Assembly: GCA_035048495.1 (NCBI GenBank)
Contig: CM068553.1
Coordinates: 1,309,259 to 1,373,258, forward strand
Direction of reading: 5' to 3'
DNA: 64,000 nucleotides
Source of the DNA: Euptelea pleiosperma
Lineage: Eukaryota; Streptophyta; Magnoliopsida; Ranunculales; Eupteleaceae
Each line of letters opens with the position of its first letter. The first letter of the stretch is position 1. This document shows positions 24,690 through 35,898 of this stretch, one piece after another. A program made the position numbers and the translations under genes. The notes below the pieces were generated by a model. The model was not told the origin of the DNA, searched no databases, and worked only from the letters and a program-made list of their open reading frames with translations.

Positions 24690-24930
24690 GGTTTAATTAT
24701 GTCCATTATAACGTTATAACTAACATATAACGGCCAATATGACGGGTCACATCATAATCAAAATAATATTATTTTAATTTTTTAACAAATAACATCAGTA
24801 ACGGCAAAATAACAGCTAATAGACCAAATAACGTTGTTATTTTCAAAATAATGGCTGTTATAAAGTTGGTTTAGCCAATAACGCAAAGGTCTTTGAGCGT
24901 TAGAACGGCGAAGTAACAGTTCGGTCTTTT
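24690..24930. mobile_element. hAT-type MITE fragment, TAACGG-rich family
   Basis: It starts CAAGGTTTAATTATGTCC and contains CCATTATAACGTTATAAC and many ATAACGGC repeats. The right end is not clear. Confidence 0.5.
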
Positions 24931-25049
24931 AGAATCAATGCTTAACGCAACATTTCTTCTTTTTCTTTTTATGGTCAAGTTTGGGGGTTAGGCAAGAGAT
25001 GCCACCTGACCTTAATTATGAAGAAATAATTACAATCTATAGTAAGAAC

Positions 25050-25289
25050 CAAGGTTTAAATATGCAAGTCATAACGTTATAACAGATATATAATGTTACC
25101 GTTATGTCTGTTATAACAGCCGTTATAATAAATCACATCATGGTCAAAATAATCTCATTTCATTGTTTTCTAAATCTTTTTTTTTTTTTTTTTTTCAAAA
25201 TAACACCGATAACGGTATAATAACGGATAACTGACAAAATAATGGCTGTAATAGCATAACGGTCTTGTTAAAATGTTTTTTAAGCCATG
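25050..25289. mobile_element. hAT-type MITE, TAACGG-rich family, copy 1 of adjacent pair
   Basis: It starts CAAGGTTTAAATATGC and ends TTTTTAAGCCATG. The 8-bp repeat GTAAGAAC lies at 25042-25049 and 25290-25297. It shares the right-hand repeat with the next element. Confidence 0.82.
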
Positions 25290-25297
25290 GTAAGAAC

Positions 25298-25628
25298 CAA
25301 GGTTTAAAAGGGGCCGTTATAAACGGTATAACGGACTGGGGGGCATTACCATTTTTTCCGTTATAACGATTGTAACACTCAGGGGGAAAAACGGAAAAAT
25401 AGCAGAAAAAAATGGAAAAATGGCGCTGAAATTCAAATTTTCAAAAAACAGAAATAACGGAAAATAATGGGAATAACGGCCTTTTTTTCACAAAAAAATT
25501 TCAGAGAATAACAGTCGTTATTTTCCGTTATAACAAAAATAACGGCTGTTATTTTTTCAGCGTTTTAACAGTTCATAACGTAACGGGGGAGGTCTGAATC
25601 CGTTATAACGGCCATTTTTTAAACCATG
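25298..25628. mobile_element. hAT-type MITE, TAACGG-rich family, copy 2 of adjacent pair
   Basis: It starts CAAGGTTTAAAAGGGGCCG and ends TTTTTTAAACCATG. GTAAGAAC lies on both sides (25290-25297 and 25629-25636). Three copies of one 8-bp repeat separating two elements suggest that the second inserted at the duplicated target of the first. Confidence 0.83.
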
Positions 25629-25639
25629 GTAAGAACAGC

Positions 25640-27030
25640 CACGATGAAGGTCTTCTGGCAACAAATGGATACAAAAAAAATGCTAAAGTTAGAGAGTGCT
25701 GCAAGGATTTCAGCAGCTCTGTTAAATTATTTATACATATGAAAAATATTTAAAAAAAAAAGACTCAAAGAAAAGAGAAATTGCAAGCCATTCGATTGGG
25801 GGGGTCAAGATGTCATAGTCCTTTGATCAGATAGATTTGAGCCCTAGTACCATTAATTTTAATCCAAATCAGTTGTTAGCAGTGGGGCCATGGAATTGGT
25901 GCAGGAGCAAGATTTTTCTTGATTCTCTCATCACTCAACGAAGCACGTTGTAATCACTTGAAGTAGAAGACAGTGGGATTTCCTTTTCACAAGTCATATT
26001 TAATTAAAGTAAAATAGTAACCACTGTCACTTTAATGATTAATCATCACTTGAGTGAAAGAAAGGAAGAGGGTAGGTACCCACAGGCTCTTCAACCCTTC
26101 ACAGGCAACATCATCATACATCCATGTGTTTTTATAGCAAAAATTCTAAACAGATCATCATCATCATCATCATCATCATCATAAACCTTATTTCAACGAT
26201 ATCGGGTTGGCTGCACGAATCCTGTTCATCCATTTCAAAAAATGATGGATCAAGATTCATTATAGGATTTGGCAAAGTTTTACAACGGCGCCAACCTGAT
26301 GTAACCCCTATCCAGTGTAAAAGCATTTCACAGGCAGAGTTAAAATTTCTAAACAGATAATGAGCCTAAAATCACCCTATACATTACAGAAGATTATTAT
26401 TTCTAAACAGCATTAAAGTAAGTGAAGTTTTAAAGGGTATTTTGGTCATAGAGATATTTCTTGTCATTGCTGGTGAAGCATAACATCAGCAGGAGCCAGG
26501 CCAAATATTCACCTGATTGATGATTGCAGCAATTTGATCTAAAAGACTTCTTCTAGGCGAAGAAGATCGTAACCATCCATCCGAAAGAATGCAGCCTATC
26601 AGATGTTTAGGAACACTACATTTGGACTGGGACCCATTGAACGTAGGATCTAACCGCTTTTCATGTCGGCCATGTCGCCGCATGTTCAGGGAGGACGGTT
26701 CCTTCCCGTCCTACCACCACTACATAAAGAGAGAAACATAGAGCTCACACATAAGAAATGATTTACCAGTAACCAACCACCCACTAAATTATGATAGACT
26801 GTGCTTTGTCCGTTTCAACCTCTCCTTTTTGTCACATTACCCACTACAGCTGATTAACAGCCCCACCACAATCATGATTCACCTTTTCTTTCTTCCTCCT
26901 CTCTAATCAAAAGCTGCTAACCACTTCTCTTTCACTGTCTAACACACTGTAAATATACTCCTACCATCATAACCACCTTCCTTTGTCCCATATTCTACTC
27001 CATCTTCGATTGGTATCTTAGCTGCTCAAA
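25640..27030. other. 5' intergenic region of the hAT-derived gene
   Basis: No gene. It contains a (CAT)n tract and RTE-LINE tail (26156-26235), and pyrimidine-rich sequence at 26800-27010 that probably holds the promoter and leader of the gene at 27252. Confidence 0.45.
26156..26235 (-). mobile_element. 3' tail of an RTE-type LINE
   Basis: On the minus strand GCAGCCAACCCGATATCG, then AATAAGGTTT, then (ATG)n. This is the usual 3' end of plant RTE-clade LINEs (a CCAACCCCAAATAG-like block followed by a trinucleotide repeat). Confidence 0.6.
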
Positions 27031-27251
27031 ATGGTAAGTGTTCTCCTTTACAACCCAAGTTCACCATACTCTTCACTTTCTGCTGCAGTGAATTGGGCAT
27101 CTACTACAGATGAATGACCAAATGAGCAGAGATGAATGCAGTTCCTTTGTTCCTCAGAGGATAGAATTGGTAGAATCTCAGTTTCAGATAATGACTGGGG
27201 CAGAGTAGTGGGAGCGTCTAAGGTCAGATAAGAGCGACTGATTCTCACGGT

Positions 27252-29297
27252 ATGGCCGCGACATGCCATGCTCAAGAAGATGATTTGTTCTCAAGGAATT
27301 TGCAGAAGAGGTACAATGGGCTTCTAACAGTTAGGACAAGGGCCATCAGAGGCAAAGGGGCTTGGTACTGGTCACATCTAGAGCCCATCCTCTTCCAAAA
27401 TCAAGACACTGGCACGGCTAAAGCCCTTAAACTCCGGTGTGGCCTTTGCAGTTCCCTCTTCTCCGCTTCCAATCCTTCTAGAACAGCAGCAGAGCATCTT
27501 AAAAGGGGCACCTGCCCCAACTTCCGGAACCCCGAGGCCAATTCCAATGGTGTCATGTCCAAGTTCAGAAAACGCAGTCAGCTGGCCTTGCCAGCACCAC
27601 TGCCTCCACTTGCCATGATTCCTGTTCCTTATTCCGTTGAGCCAACGCTATCTAGCCCACCCACCATACCCCAACTGACCCCAGCCCAGATAGAAACAGC
27701 TTTCAATCTGCTCGCGGAATGGTTCTATGAGTCCTGTGGCTATGTTTCCCTCTCCACTCTCAATCACCCAAAATTCAGAGCTTTCCTTCATCATGTTGGC
27801 CTCCCACAGGTGAATGAAAGATACATTTCAGGCAGAAGACTCGAGAACAAGTACGCAGAAGCTAAGTTCGAGTTCGAGGATAAACTTCGAGATGCCATGT
27901 TTTTCCAGCTATCTACCGATGGCTGGAAGAAGGGAAAGCAGAGTTATAACTCTGCTGACATGGATGCTTTTGTGAATGTTACTCTCAACCTTCCCAATGG
28001 AAGCAGTCTCTTCCACAGAGTGTTATTCCTCGGGGCCAGCAACCCCAGCTCCGATGACATCAGTGAAGTACTGTGGTCAATGGTCAAGGAAGTTTCCAGC
28101 TCTGATGTTTTCCGGTGTGCCGGAATAGTTGCCGATATCAGCAATATTAACTCCAAGGCTCTCCAAGAACTGGAGCTCCATCACCACTGGATGGTAAACC
28201 TCACATGCCAGTCAAAGGCACTCCACAAGCTTCTCAAAGACTTTTTCAAACGGCTTCCTCTCTTTGCCTCCACTGCATCTCTTTGTCACAAACTCATCCA
28301 AGTTTTCAAATCCGACCACATTAATGACATGAACATCTGTCTCAACCGCCATCAAAGCTTTTCCTTTGACCACATCTCTGCCGATATTTCTGCCATTGAG
28401 AAAGTCGACCAATTCTCACGTGCATTGGGTCAGGCCTTCACCAACAAAGACATCTCCAGTGATCCAGTAGAGCAGGAAATATCTGACGCAATCCGAGATC
28501 CAAAATTCTGGGAAGAATTAGATTCCGTTGTTTATCTAACGAAGTTAATAAAAACTTTAGTGCGGGACATCGAAGAAGAGAGGCCATGTTTGGGCCAGTG
28601 CCTTCCCCTATGGGAAGAAGTAAAGAGTAGACTCAAGGGCTGGTGCAACAGTTTCTCCATTGAAGAAAAATCAGTCATGGAGTTGGTGAACCGGAGATTT
28701 TCAAAGAACTACCATCAAGCTTGGGCAGCAAGTTATATTTTGGATCCTTTGTATCTGGTTGAAGACAGTTGTGGGAGGTACCTACCCCCCTTTAAGTTCC
28801 TTACTTCTGAGCAAGAAAAAGATGTAGTGAAAATAATAACAAGATTGACCCAGAATGAGGAGGCACATATTGCTTTAATGGAGTTGATGAAATGGAGGAC
28901 AGAGGGATTAGACCCTGTTTATGCCCGGGCAGTGCAGGCAAAAGAAAGAGACCCAGTTACTGGAAAGATGAAAGTGGTGAACCGATGTGGCAGTAGATTG
29001 GTTTGGGAGACTTATCTGACAGAATTCAAGGTGTTGAGAAAGGTGGCAGCAAGATTGATTTTTCTTCAGGCCTCAACAGGGAGATTGAAATGGAACCAGT
29101 CATGTTTGAGCTGGGTGTGTTCCAACAGTCAGTCGAACGACACGGTTGAAAGAGCTCAGAAGGTACTGTTTGTGTCTTTGCATGGGAGGTTGGAGAGAGG
29201 GGAGTTTACAGATGAACAAGAGAAAGATTCAGAGTTGTTTGGTAGTGAAAATGACGAGATTTTGAATGAAGTTTTACTAGGTACACCTGTTGGTTAA
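27252..29297 (+). CDS. hAT-transposase-derived protein (BED finger plus DUF659), single exon, intact
   Basis: The 681-aa uninterrupted frame starts MAATCHAQEDD. A conserved block GLLTVRTRAIRGKGAWYWSH (residues 23-42) precedes a BED-type finger with C63-x2-C66...H82-x5-C88 (LRCGLCSS, AAEHLKRGTCP). Residues about 140-300 match the DUF659 region (QLSTDGWKKGKQ). The C-terminal part keeps the SRLVWETYLTEFKVLRKVA and GRLKWNQ motifs of the plant At1g79740-type hAT superfamily proteins, but no canonical hAT dimerisation motif is obvious. It has no transposon ends or target duplication nearby. An intact, intronless frame of normal length suggests a domesticated host gene, probably a nuclear DNA-binding protein. 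Its target is unknown. Confidence 0.9.
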   Translation: MAATCHAQEDDLFSRNLQKRYNGLLTVRTRAIRGKGAWYWSHLEPILFQNQDTGTAKALKLRCGLCSSLFSASNPSRTAAEHLKRGTCPNFRNPEANSNGVMSKFRKRSQLALPAPLPPLAMIPVPYSVEPTLSSPPTIPQLTPAQIETAFNLLAEWFYESCGYVSLSTLNHPKFRAFLHHVGLPQVNERYISGRRLENKYAEAKFEFEDKLRDAMFFQLSTDGWKKGKQSYNSADMDAFVNVTLNLPNGSSLFHRVLFLGASNPSSDDISEVLWSMVKEVSSSDVFRCAGIVADISNINSKALQELELHHHWMVNLTCQSKALHKLLKDFFKRLPLFASTASLCHKLIQVFKSDHINDMNICLNRHQSFSFDHISADISAIEKVDQFSRALGQAFTNKDISSDPVEQEISDAIRDPKFWEELDSVVYLTKLIKTLVRDIEEERPCLGQCLPLWEEVKSRLKGWCNSFSIEEKSVMELVNRRFSKNYHQAWAASYILDPLYLVEDSCGRYLPPFKFLTSEQEKDVVKIITRLTQNEEAHIALMELMKWRTEGLDPVYARAVQAKERDPVTGKMKVVNRCGSRLVWETYLTEFKVLRKVAARLIFLQASTGRLKWNQSCLSWVCSNSQSNDTVERAQKVLFVSLHGRLERGEFTDEQEKDSELFGSENDEILNEVLLGTPVG

Positions 29298-29711
29298 AGG
29301 GATTATTATTTTTAATGCAGGGTTGTTCTTCAAGCTTTGAATAAATGGTTCTTTTTTAATGTTTCCTTTGCTAAGATAAGGTCTTTTTTTCAACCACCAA
29401 CTTGCCAACTTCCACCTCAATCATTTTCTTCTTCTTTTTTCACTGAGAAGAAAATGACTGTTTTAACCCCTTGCTGTCTACAATGGAGCATCCCTTTACT
29501 AGGCTACTTGAGAAGTTTACAACTGCTTCTCCTGACGTTTTCTGAACGCCAAGTGAATTAAAAACCTCCTTATTGAAGAAATAGAAGAACAACAAGTAAG
29601 ATAAAGAAGAGAATGGAAAATATGGTGTCTATAACCCTAAATAATCTAAGCCATTAATCACCATATATACAAACTGCATAGAGTAAACACTAATAAAGGG
29701 AAAAGACGTCA

Positions 29712-30450
29712 TTATCATCATCTACACTTTATCCCAAATGTTTGGGATCAACAACATGAATCTTAGTGTTTACTCTATGATCGATCCAACATCCCAAATA
29801 GAAAATTAAATCTCTGCCCAATCTATTGGAATGATAGTCCGATCGATCCGATTTTGTCTCCAATTTGGATCGATCCAATTTGTGCAGACTTGCACAATTA
29901 GTCCGAAATCTGATCTAAAAGGCACGAAACCCCAAGAAAGGTTTAGGGAATGTTTAGAAACCATTTTTCATCTAGTAATTAATCCCCTAAGAGTTCAATG
30001 TTTCTCTAGGTCACTTAGCATCCTAAGGTGTGAGTCAACGAAGCCTTCTCAAGGTCTTCTGTCTTCACTGCTGGCTTCAATCGACACTGACACTAAAGGA
30101 CTCAATGTGACGGACCTAAACCTATGTCAATGGAATTTGCCAAACCAAAAAAGGACATAATAAATGGACTTTACATTACTACCTCAATCCACGTCATTTT
30201 CGACCTTCCTCTTGCCTTTTAAAGACTTCAACTTACATTAAAGCTATACCCTCAATGGTGTCATTGTTGGTCTTTGTTACACACACAAATCATCTCAATC
30301 AACTTTCTTTTATTTTATTGCAGCTATTCTTAGATTTCCTCGAATATGCTCATTTCTGATTTTTTCTTTCCTAGTCTTTCTATTCATCCATTTCACAATC
30401 CTTATCTCTGTTATACTCATTCTATGAACATGTGTTTCCATGAAGTATAG
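29712..30450 (-). pseudogene. RTE-type LINE fragment (reverse transcriptase C-terminus and 3' tail)
   Basis: Minus-strand translation of 30190-30450 gives VHRMSITEIRIVKWM, RKTRKEKIRNEHIRGNLRIA and, after frame breaks, ARGRSKMTWIEVV. These are signature motifs of the RTE-clade LINE C-terminus. At 29712-29760 the strand reads GATCCCAAACATTTGGGAT followed by ATGATGATA, the typical 3' end. The middle is eroded and the element is dead. Confidence 0.75.
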
Positions 30451-31320
30451 CTGGTCTTATTGGCATATTTTAAAAAATTTCCTTTGGTTAAAGAAGTACA
30501 CATCAGTAACATAATCCTTCAGAAGTGTGTCTCCACTTTAGCCATCTAACAGTAATTATATAGGTCACATCCCCATCAATTCCTCCATGTTTATGGATAA
30601 TCGATCTAAATAATGGAAGTATAGTAAAGCAAGAAGACATGGAGGCTGTCATCTTGCTCGTTAAAGCCTATCTCTTTCAATGTTCATCTTTTTTGAGAGC
30701 GCTTAGGGGTTTCCATTTTGAGGACTTTGTATTTAGGTGGGATATAATCATGTCTTCTTTGGACTAAAACGCAGAAGCGCTTCTGAGTTCTCTTTATCTA
30801 TAAGGGATTCCCATTGAAGAGCCCTTCTAAGGTGTTCTGAGTTACATAAGGTGTTCAAGGGGCTTAACAGCTCAAACAATATTTTAGAAAGATATAAAAT
30901 ACATCGACTCTAGTTAAAGTGCAATCGGTATTACGGTACCTAATCTTATTAATTTTTATAACCTGTTCTTTAGAATACTAAATGGTCTTGTTTGCCACCT
31001 AGGAAAGTTAAAGGACAGAGATGAATATAATTCTAAAATTTTAGAATTATAATTTTCACAGTTAGTTCATATCTCCAAGCATCTGTTATCCAAATATACT
31101 ACAATGGTAGACAGAAATTGGACATCTACACCTCCAGAGAACAAACATAGCCTCTATAATAAATAATTCTTCACCTTATGTTGGTTTGTGAAACTGAGTT
31201 TTAGATTGGAAAAGGAACCAAAAGCCTCATCTTAAAGCAGTAATCAAGACCAACTGCAGTATAAACAAAGATAAAGAGATTCTCAGATACGTAAACTGCA
31301 TCATCAACAGCATGTCACAA
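30451..31320. other. Intergenic, nothing recognised
   Basis: AT-rich sequence with no convincing exon, repeat end or RNA gene. Confidence 0.5.
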
Positions 31321-31638
31321 GAAGCTCCCGCCATCTAATTCCAAAGGCAATCCTTCCCCCCAGAGCAGCAAGGCCTGCAGTTTCAAACAAAATTTAAATT
31401 CAACTATGGAGTGCCAAGTGTCAACATTGCTCAAGTTATGGGCAAACCAGACCTTTATACTTAAACAATTACAATGCTTGAAAACCTGTACTTCTATTCA
31501 GTAAACTAGTAATACCTTCACTCTTAAGCTGAACATTGACCAAGACTCTTCTTATTGCGTATCAAAAGATAACTCCAAATAAAGCGCGGTTAATGAAGGT
31601 GACCAATAAAGGAAGTACTAGCTGGGCACTGCTGGTAC

Positions 31639-32565
31639 CTCAGAGAAGGAAATAGGGAGCCCTGCAAGTGTGGCAACTGTGGCAGAAACAAATGCTGCTT
31701 TAATGGACTACCACCTCTCTTCATTTTTATCAATTCTTCATCTTCTTTGTCCTCTAAAACATCTACAGAACTGACTCCATCCATATTTGCTGACAGAGAG
31801 CATCCGCATTCTTCAACCATGGCTCTTGCTTCTAATATACCCTCTGGTATTCTGCAAATTTGAAAGGAGACGAAGTCCAATATCATAAGTACCACCAAAT
31901 GTCTTAACTGTAGCGACAGTAAGAATAATTCACTTATTGGAGTCTACCTTTAGTAATCATGTCTGAGCAACTCTCTTGCTCAAGAATGACAATCCATTTT
32001 CGGGATTAATTAAGGGAGTAGTTGAATTCCCACATTCTCGAATGGGAATACCGGATCACATTAGAACATAGCTTTTTTAATTCTGTCTATGGGAATCTGG
32101 TCTTATATTTCGGCTCTATAATGAAACCTTAACCAACTGATCTACCCCCACACACCTAAAGTACTCACATCGCCTTCTAAATGTTTTTAAGTCTCCACCC
32201 AAATTCCAGCAAACTTGTTCGTATCGTTAAGGTTTTTGCATTGTTCTTTCTTTTTCATTCTGCAGGTATGCTGAGAACAAACAGACCTCAGGTTTTTAAC
32301 TACGAGCACCCAATTTATGGTTTATGGATTCTTGACACAACAACATCAAAGAAATTTAGAAATCAAAATAGCCCGAAAACTATATCTTCCCCATGTTTCG
32401 ATTCCCACTTAAGGAAAAATAAATTACCAGATTTCCCACTATAATGGACTAAAAAAATGAAATCCCTAAAAGGCTAAATTCGGGAGGAACAGACCTCAGA
32501 GGTTCTGCTTTCGAGTAATTCCTCAACAGGAATGCTTCAATTTCTCATCTTTCTATGTCAGCGAG
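31639..32565 (-). pseudogene. Unidentified gene or pseudogene with an in-frame stop (weak)
   Basis: A 213-nt exon-like block (31851-31639) has an AG acceptor, a GAG|GTACCA donor and a frame reading IPEGILEARAMVEECGCSLS and VLEDKEDEELIKMKRGG. Upstream on the same strand (around 32565-32455) the frame MAKDLADIER, TGA stop, EIEAFLLRNYSKAEPLRSVPP looks coding apart from the stop. Downstream (31382-31320) a frame LAALGGRIAFGIRWRELL follows a CAG acceptor, but its phase does not match the donor chosen. I do not recognise the family. The in-frame stop and phase problem favour a decayed copy, though missed exons are possible. Confidence 0.35.
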
Positions 32566-33053
32566 ATCCTTCGCCATTTCTACTCTTTATGTCGCCTTCT
32601 CCAACCCATGTAACACAACTCTGTTCTTCTCTCTGTTTAACGGTTCTTCTACTCGCTTATCCATCATACCAGATATGGCCTCCTTTAAAACCCGTTTTCT
32701 CTCTTCGAACTTCATTTCAGGAGAAGAATTCGAGATGTCAAAGGAGATCCCTTTAAGGTTTTAATGGAGGTTGGCGAAGGTATGGAAAAGTGTTGTGAGG
32801 AAATCGTTAGGGTTTTGAGAGGTAATCAAACCGGGATTCATTAGGGTTCTCATGGTATTAATTGGAGAGATTGTGTGGCGGTCCTGACGGAAGTAAGAGA
32901 TTTCAGGAATTGAAGGGATGTTGGATGCATGGTTACTCACATTATTTCTTGCATTTGAAAGGACAAGTACAATAGAGTTGACTTCTGTTTCGATGAAGCA
33001 GTAAAGTTGACTTGTATACAGCGTTTTCAACTGGTTATAAGGGGGGGACAAAT

Positions 33054-33637
33054 CTATGATACAGAATCCTTCACACTGTCAAGCGTGTAAAACTTCGGTC
33101 ACAGCCCACAATACGAGCCACGTGGCACACTCTTAGAGGGCGCTAACCATATGGATGTATGGCCAGTCCCTCAGTTGACCTGCAAACCAAAAATCAGCCC
33201 AATTAGTGATTTACAACCTTTGGATCTTTGCACCCAAATAACGCTCGAATTTCTACGGTTAAAATCAACCCATGAATATAACTTCAATCCAACGCTTAGA
33301 AGTCACTGATCAGACATAGTTTTGGTTTGTAGGTCCACCTAGTGATTGGCCAAACATCCATACGGTCAGCGTCCACACCTTGGCGGAGCTACACAGGTGC
33401 ATCATTGGTGATTTCTAGCTGTTGAATTTGAGCACTTTTTAATCATGGGCTTGGAACCAACCCATAGGCCTGTTCATTAAGACCATGATGAAAAAATGCT
33501 TAAATCGACGGCTAGAAATCACCAATAAATCTGATTTTGGTATATAGGCCAGTCAACTATTCATGGATCAGTGGGCCCATAAGAGTGTTCCACGTGGCAT
33601 TTTTGAGGGACTTCCGTATCAAAGTTCTGTATCATAA
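33054..33637. mobile_element. Nested foldback MITEs: a G-box family copy inside a GATACAGAA-ended element
   Basis: ATGATACAGAATCC (33054) and TTCTGTATCAT (33637) look like the two ends of one element related to 16828-17175. Between them a G-box family copy starts GTGTAAAACTTCGGTCAC (33087), carries GAGCCACGTGGCAC, and stops abruptly at GTCAGCGTCCAC (about 33388) without its right end. The remaining outer sequence includes GTTCCACGTGGCAT. Confidence 0.58.
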
Positions 33638-33689
33638 AACAGTTGGGTATCTTGGATTCTTGGTCCCGAGTAGAACTTCACTGAACGCC

Positions 33690-33976
33690 CACAATGACCG
33701 CCCCCATGACCACAATAGGAGCCATGTCGCACATTTGTAGAGGACACTGACCTTATGGATGTTTGGCCAATCCCTAAGTGGACCTAATTAGTGATTCTAA
33801 GCGTTGGATTGGAGTCATTTTCATGGGTTGATTATAAAAACACTAATCAGGCTGATTTTTTGGTTTGTAGGCCCATCTAGGGATGGGCCAAACATTCATA
33901 CAGTCAGTGTCCTATAAAAATGTGCCACGTGGCTTATATCGTGGGCTCGTGGGCGATCGGCAAAGTTTTACTCTTT
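33690..33976. mobile_element. G-box family foldback MITE, internally deleted
   Basis: The left arm contains ACACTGACCTTATGGATG and GGCCAATCCCTAAGTGG. The right arm has CATACAGTCAGTGTCC, GTGCCACGTGGCTT and CGGCAAAGTTTTACTC. It is shorter than other copies because the centre is missing. Confidence 0.6.
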
Positions 33977-34913
33977 TTGTCCTTAAAATGTGTTAAGAGA
34001 CATTCTGACCCTTTTTTTCAAAAGCATCCTGCAACAATTAATAAACTTTGTTTAGATTCAAGGGCTTTTTAGTGAATATCTCAACCAAAGTTGCTCCTTA
34101 GGTTGCCAAATTTTCAAAACCTCCTTCCTTGTGAATATTTCAAAACTCCTCGAGAGTTGTCAAACTTTCAATTTTTGCCAATTTTTTTTCAAAAATGTCC
34201 CTACAATATCTAATACACGTTGAATAAAATTAAGATATGTTGGTTACTATAAGTGGTTGCCAAGCCCTTGCAAACTCTTTAAGAAAATGGATACAAGCAT
34301 GTGCAGCCCAAAAACCATGGTAAGTGACTGTAATTCAACTCACCGCATTTGCATTGAAGTGCAAAACGCATCCCATTGCATCGAATCAAGCAGAGCCTTA
34401 AAGTCAGATGACAAAGCTCCAAAAGCAGAAGTGCACTCCTACAACTATAATATGTTTGGAAAAAAACTTCTCTTTGATAGCGAGGTTTCATCCCTTCCCC
34501 TATGACTCCCTAGAGGTTTCATCCCTTCCCCTATGACCCCCTAACTCTATTTCTTCGTTTGGTAAGGATTGGTTGGTGATGTGATTGGAATTCATTTTTT
34601 CTTCGTCCACGATGTGCGATTGCATCGAGTAGCTAAATGGTGTCCAGCTTGCCAACGTTATGGCCCAGATGAAACCGGATGGACCCCATGTGGCCCAAGT
34701 TTTTGCTTTGCATCAATGATTCATTTGATGTCTGACTGATTGAGACTTATATTTGCCAATAAGATGGTATCTCTACTATAATGAAGGCAGTTTTGAAAGA
34801 TAAAAAGTGATCCACATTTTGTCATTTTTTTTCATAAGTTGCTATTAACTCTCCAAAAACCCTTCCCACAGTCATTCCCCTCCGCTACCTAGTGAGCAAA
34901 ACTTCGATGACAT
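33977..34913. other. Intergenic, nothing recognised
   Basis: No gene. GGTTTCATCCCTTCCCCTAT is duplicated in tandem (34486 and 34515). A lone AAAACTTCGATGACA motif at 34899 resembles a G-box MITE terminus. Confidence 0.45.
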
Positions 34914-35585
34914 GGCCCCGTACACAGGTTAGTGTTTTGGCAAAGGGTAGCTCTACGGGCGCCCACCTTTTTTGGCTGGGCACCAACATTTGATGGGCAC
35001 CCACGCCAATTAGAGGGCCCCTTTTTTAGCACCCCATTTTGCTGGGCACCCACATTAAAATTCAAAAAAAAATTCTGACTTTGGCTCTTGGCCGTGGGTG
35101 TCATGGTGGCTACAGTAGTTCCTGACCGTGGCTACCATGGTAGCCATGGTAGTTCCAGGCCGTGGAGGAAAAAAAAAAAGGGGACTTCCCGCATATTGTC
35201 CATCATTTTGTGGGAGTTTGGGGTGCTCCAAACCACCACCACCACCACCACTAACTCCACAACCACCACTACCATCAACTCTACCACCACCAACACCACT
35301 ACCAACACGGTGGCTAGGGTGCCTGGCTTACCTACGGCGGAGAGAGAGAGAGAGAGAGAGACGTACCTACGACGACGGCATCCTCCTCCTCCTCTTCTTC
35401 TTTTTCTTCCTTCTGCCTTCTTCTTCTTCTTCTTCTTCTCTTTTTTTTTTTCAGTGTGGGTGCCCAAACAAAACTGTAAAGGATGGGAAAGGGCAATTTG
35501 ATCATCAAAAATTAGTTTATTTTGTGGGTGCCCGTAGAGCGACCCTTTGGCAAAAAGCACTAGAGTACTCACCTGGGTACGTGCC
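34914..35585. mobile_element. Inverted-repeat element enclosing microsatellites
   Basis: The left end contains CCGTACACAGGT, TTTGGCAAAGGGTAGC and TCTACGGGCGCCCACC. The right end has the inverse: GGGTGCCCGTAGAGCGACCC, TTTGGCAAAAAGCACT and CACCTGGGTACGTGCC. The interior holds ACC repeats, a (GA)n tract at 35341-35361 and a TCT/CTT-rich tract. Long open frames here (up to 188 aa on both strands) are low-complexity and not genes. Confidence 0.62.
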
Positions 35586-35898
35586 GTGCGTGGTGAGGCC
35601 GAGGTGGTCAGCCCGTACAAATTCCATGTGTCCCTACCCAATAGACTTTCAACTTTCTTTTTTGGGTACTTTAGTAACACCCCCTAAATCTTAGGGGGTT
35701 GTTACTAAAATACCTTCTTTTTTTTTCCCTCTAAAAAGCTCTCCAACTCTCTCAAAACCGTACCGCACACACAGATCTCTCTCAAACAAATAAAAATAAA
35801 AATAATAATAGTAATGGAGGATAGGCAGGGCAGCTACCTCATTTTAAGTCCTTAGGACTTAAGAGTGCTACTCCTCCTTGCATGAGGAGAAAAAAGAT

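Noticed and set aside
27031..27088. Upstream ATG with GTAAGTG donor as the first exon of the hAT-derived gene
   Set aside because: Splicing to the CAG at 27088 would give ATG-TGA, and a 55-bp intron is too short; at most it is untranslated leader.
32532..32764. Overlapping plus-strand frames (69-74 aa)
   Set aside because: They oppose the minus-strand MAKDLADIER block, have no motif, and appear to be shadows.
34931..35561. CACTA transposon
   Set aside because: The ends read AGTG...CACT, the reverse of the CACTA...TAGTG order, and no 3-bp duplication is seen.
35128..35694. Overlapping long open frames of 188 aa (+) and 182 aa (-)
   Set aside because: Both are produced by ACC, GA and TCT microsatellites inside an inverted-repeat element; composition is Pro/Thr/Ser/Val/Lys low complexity with no domain.
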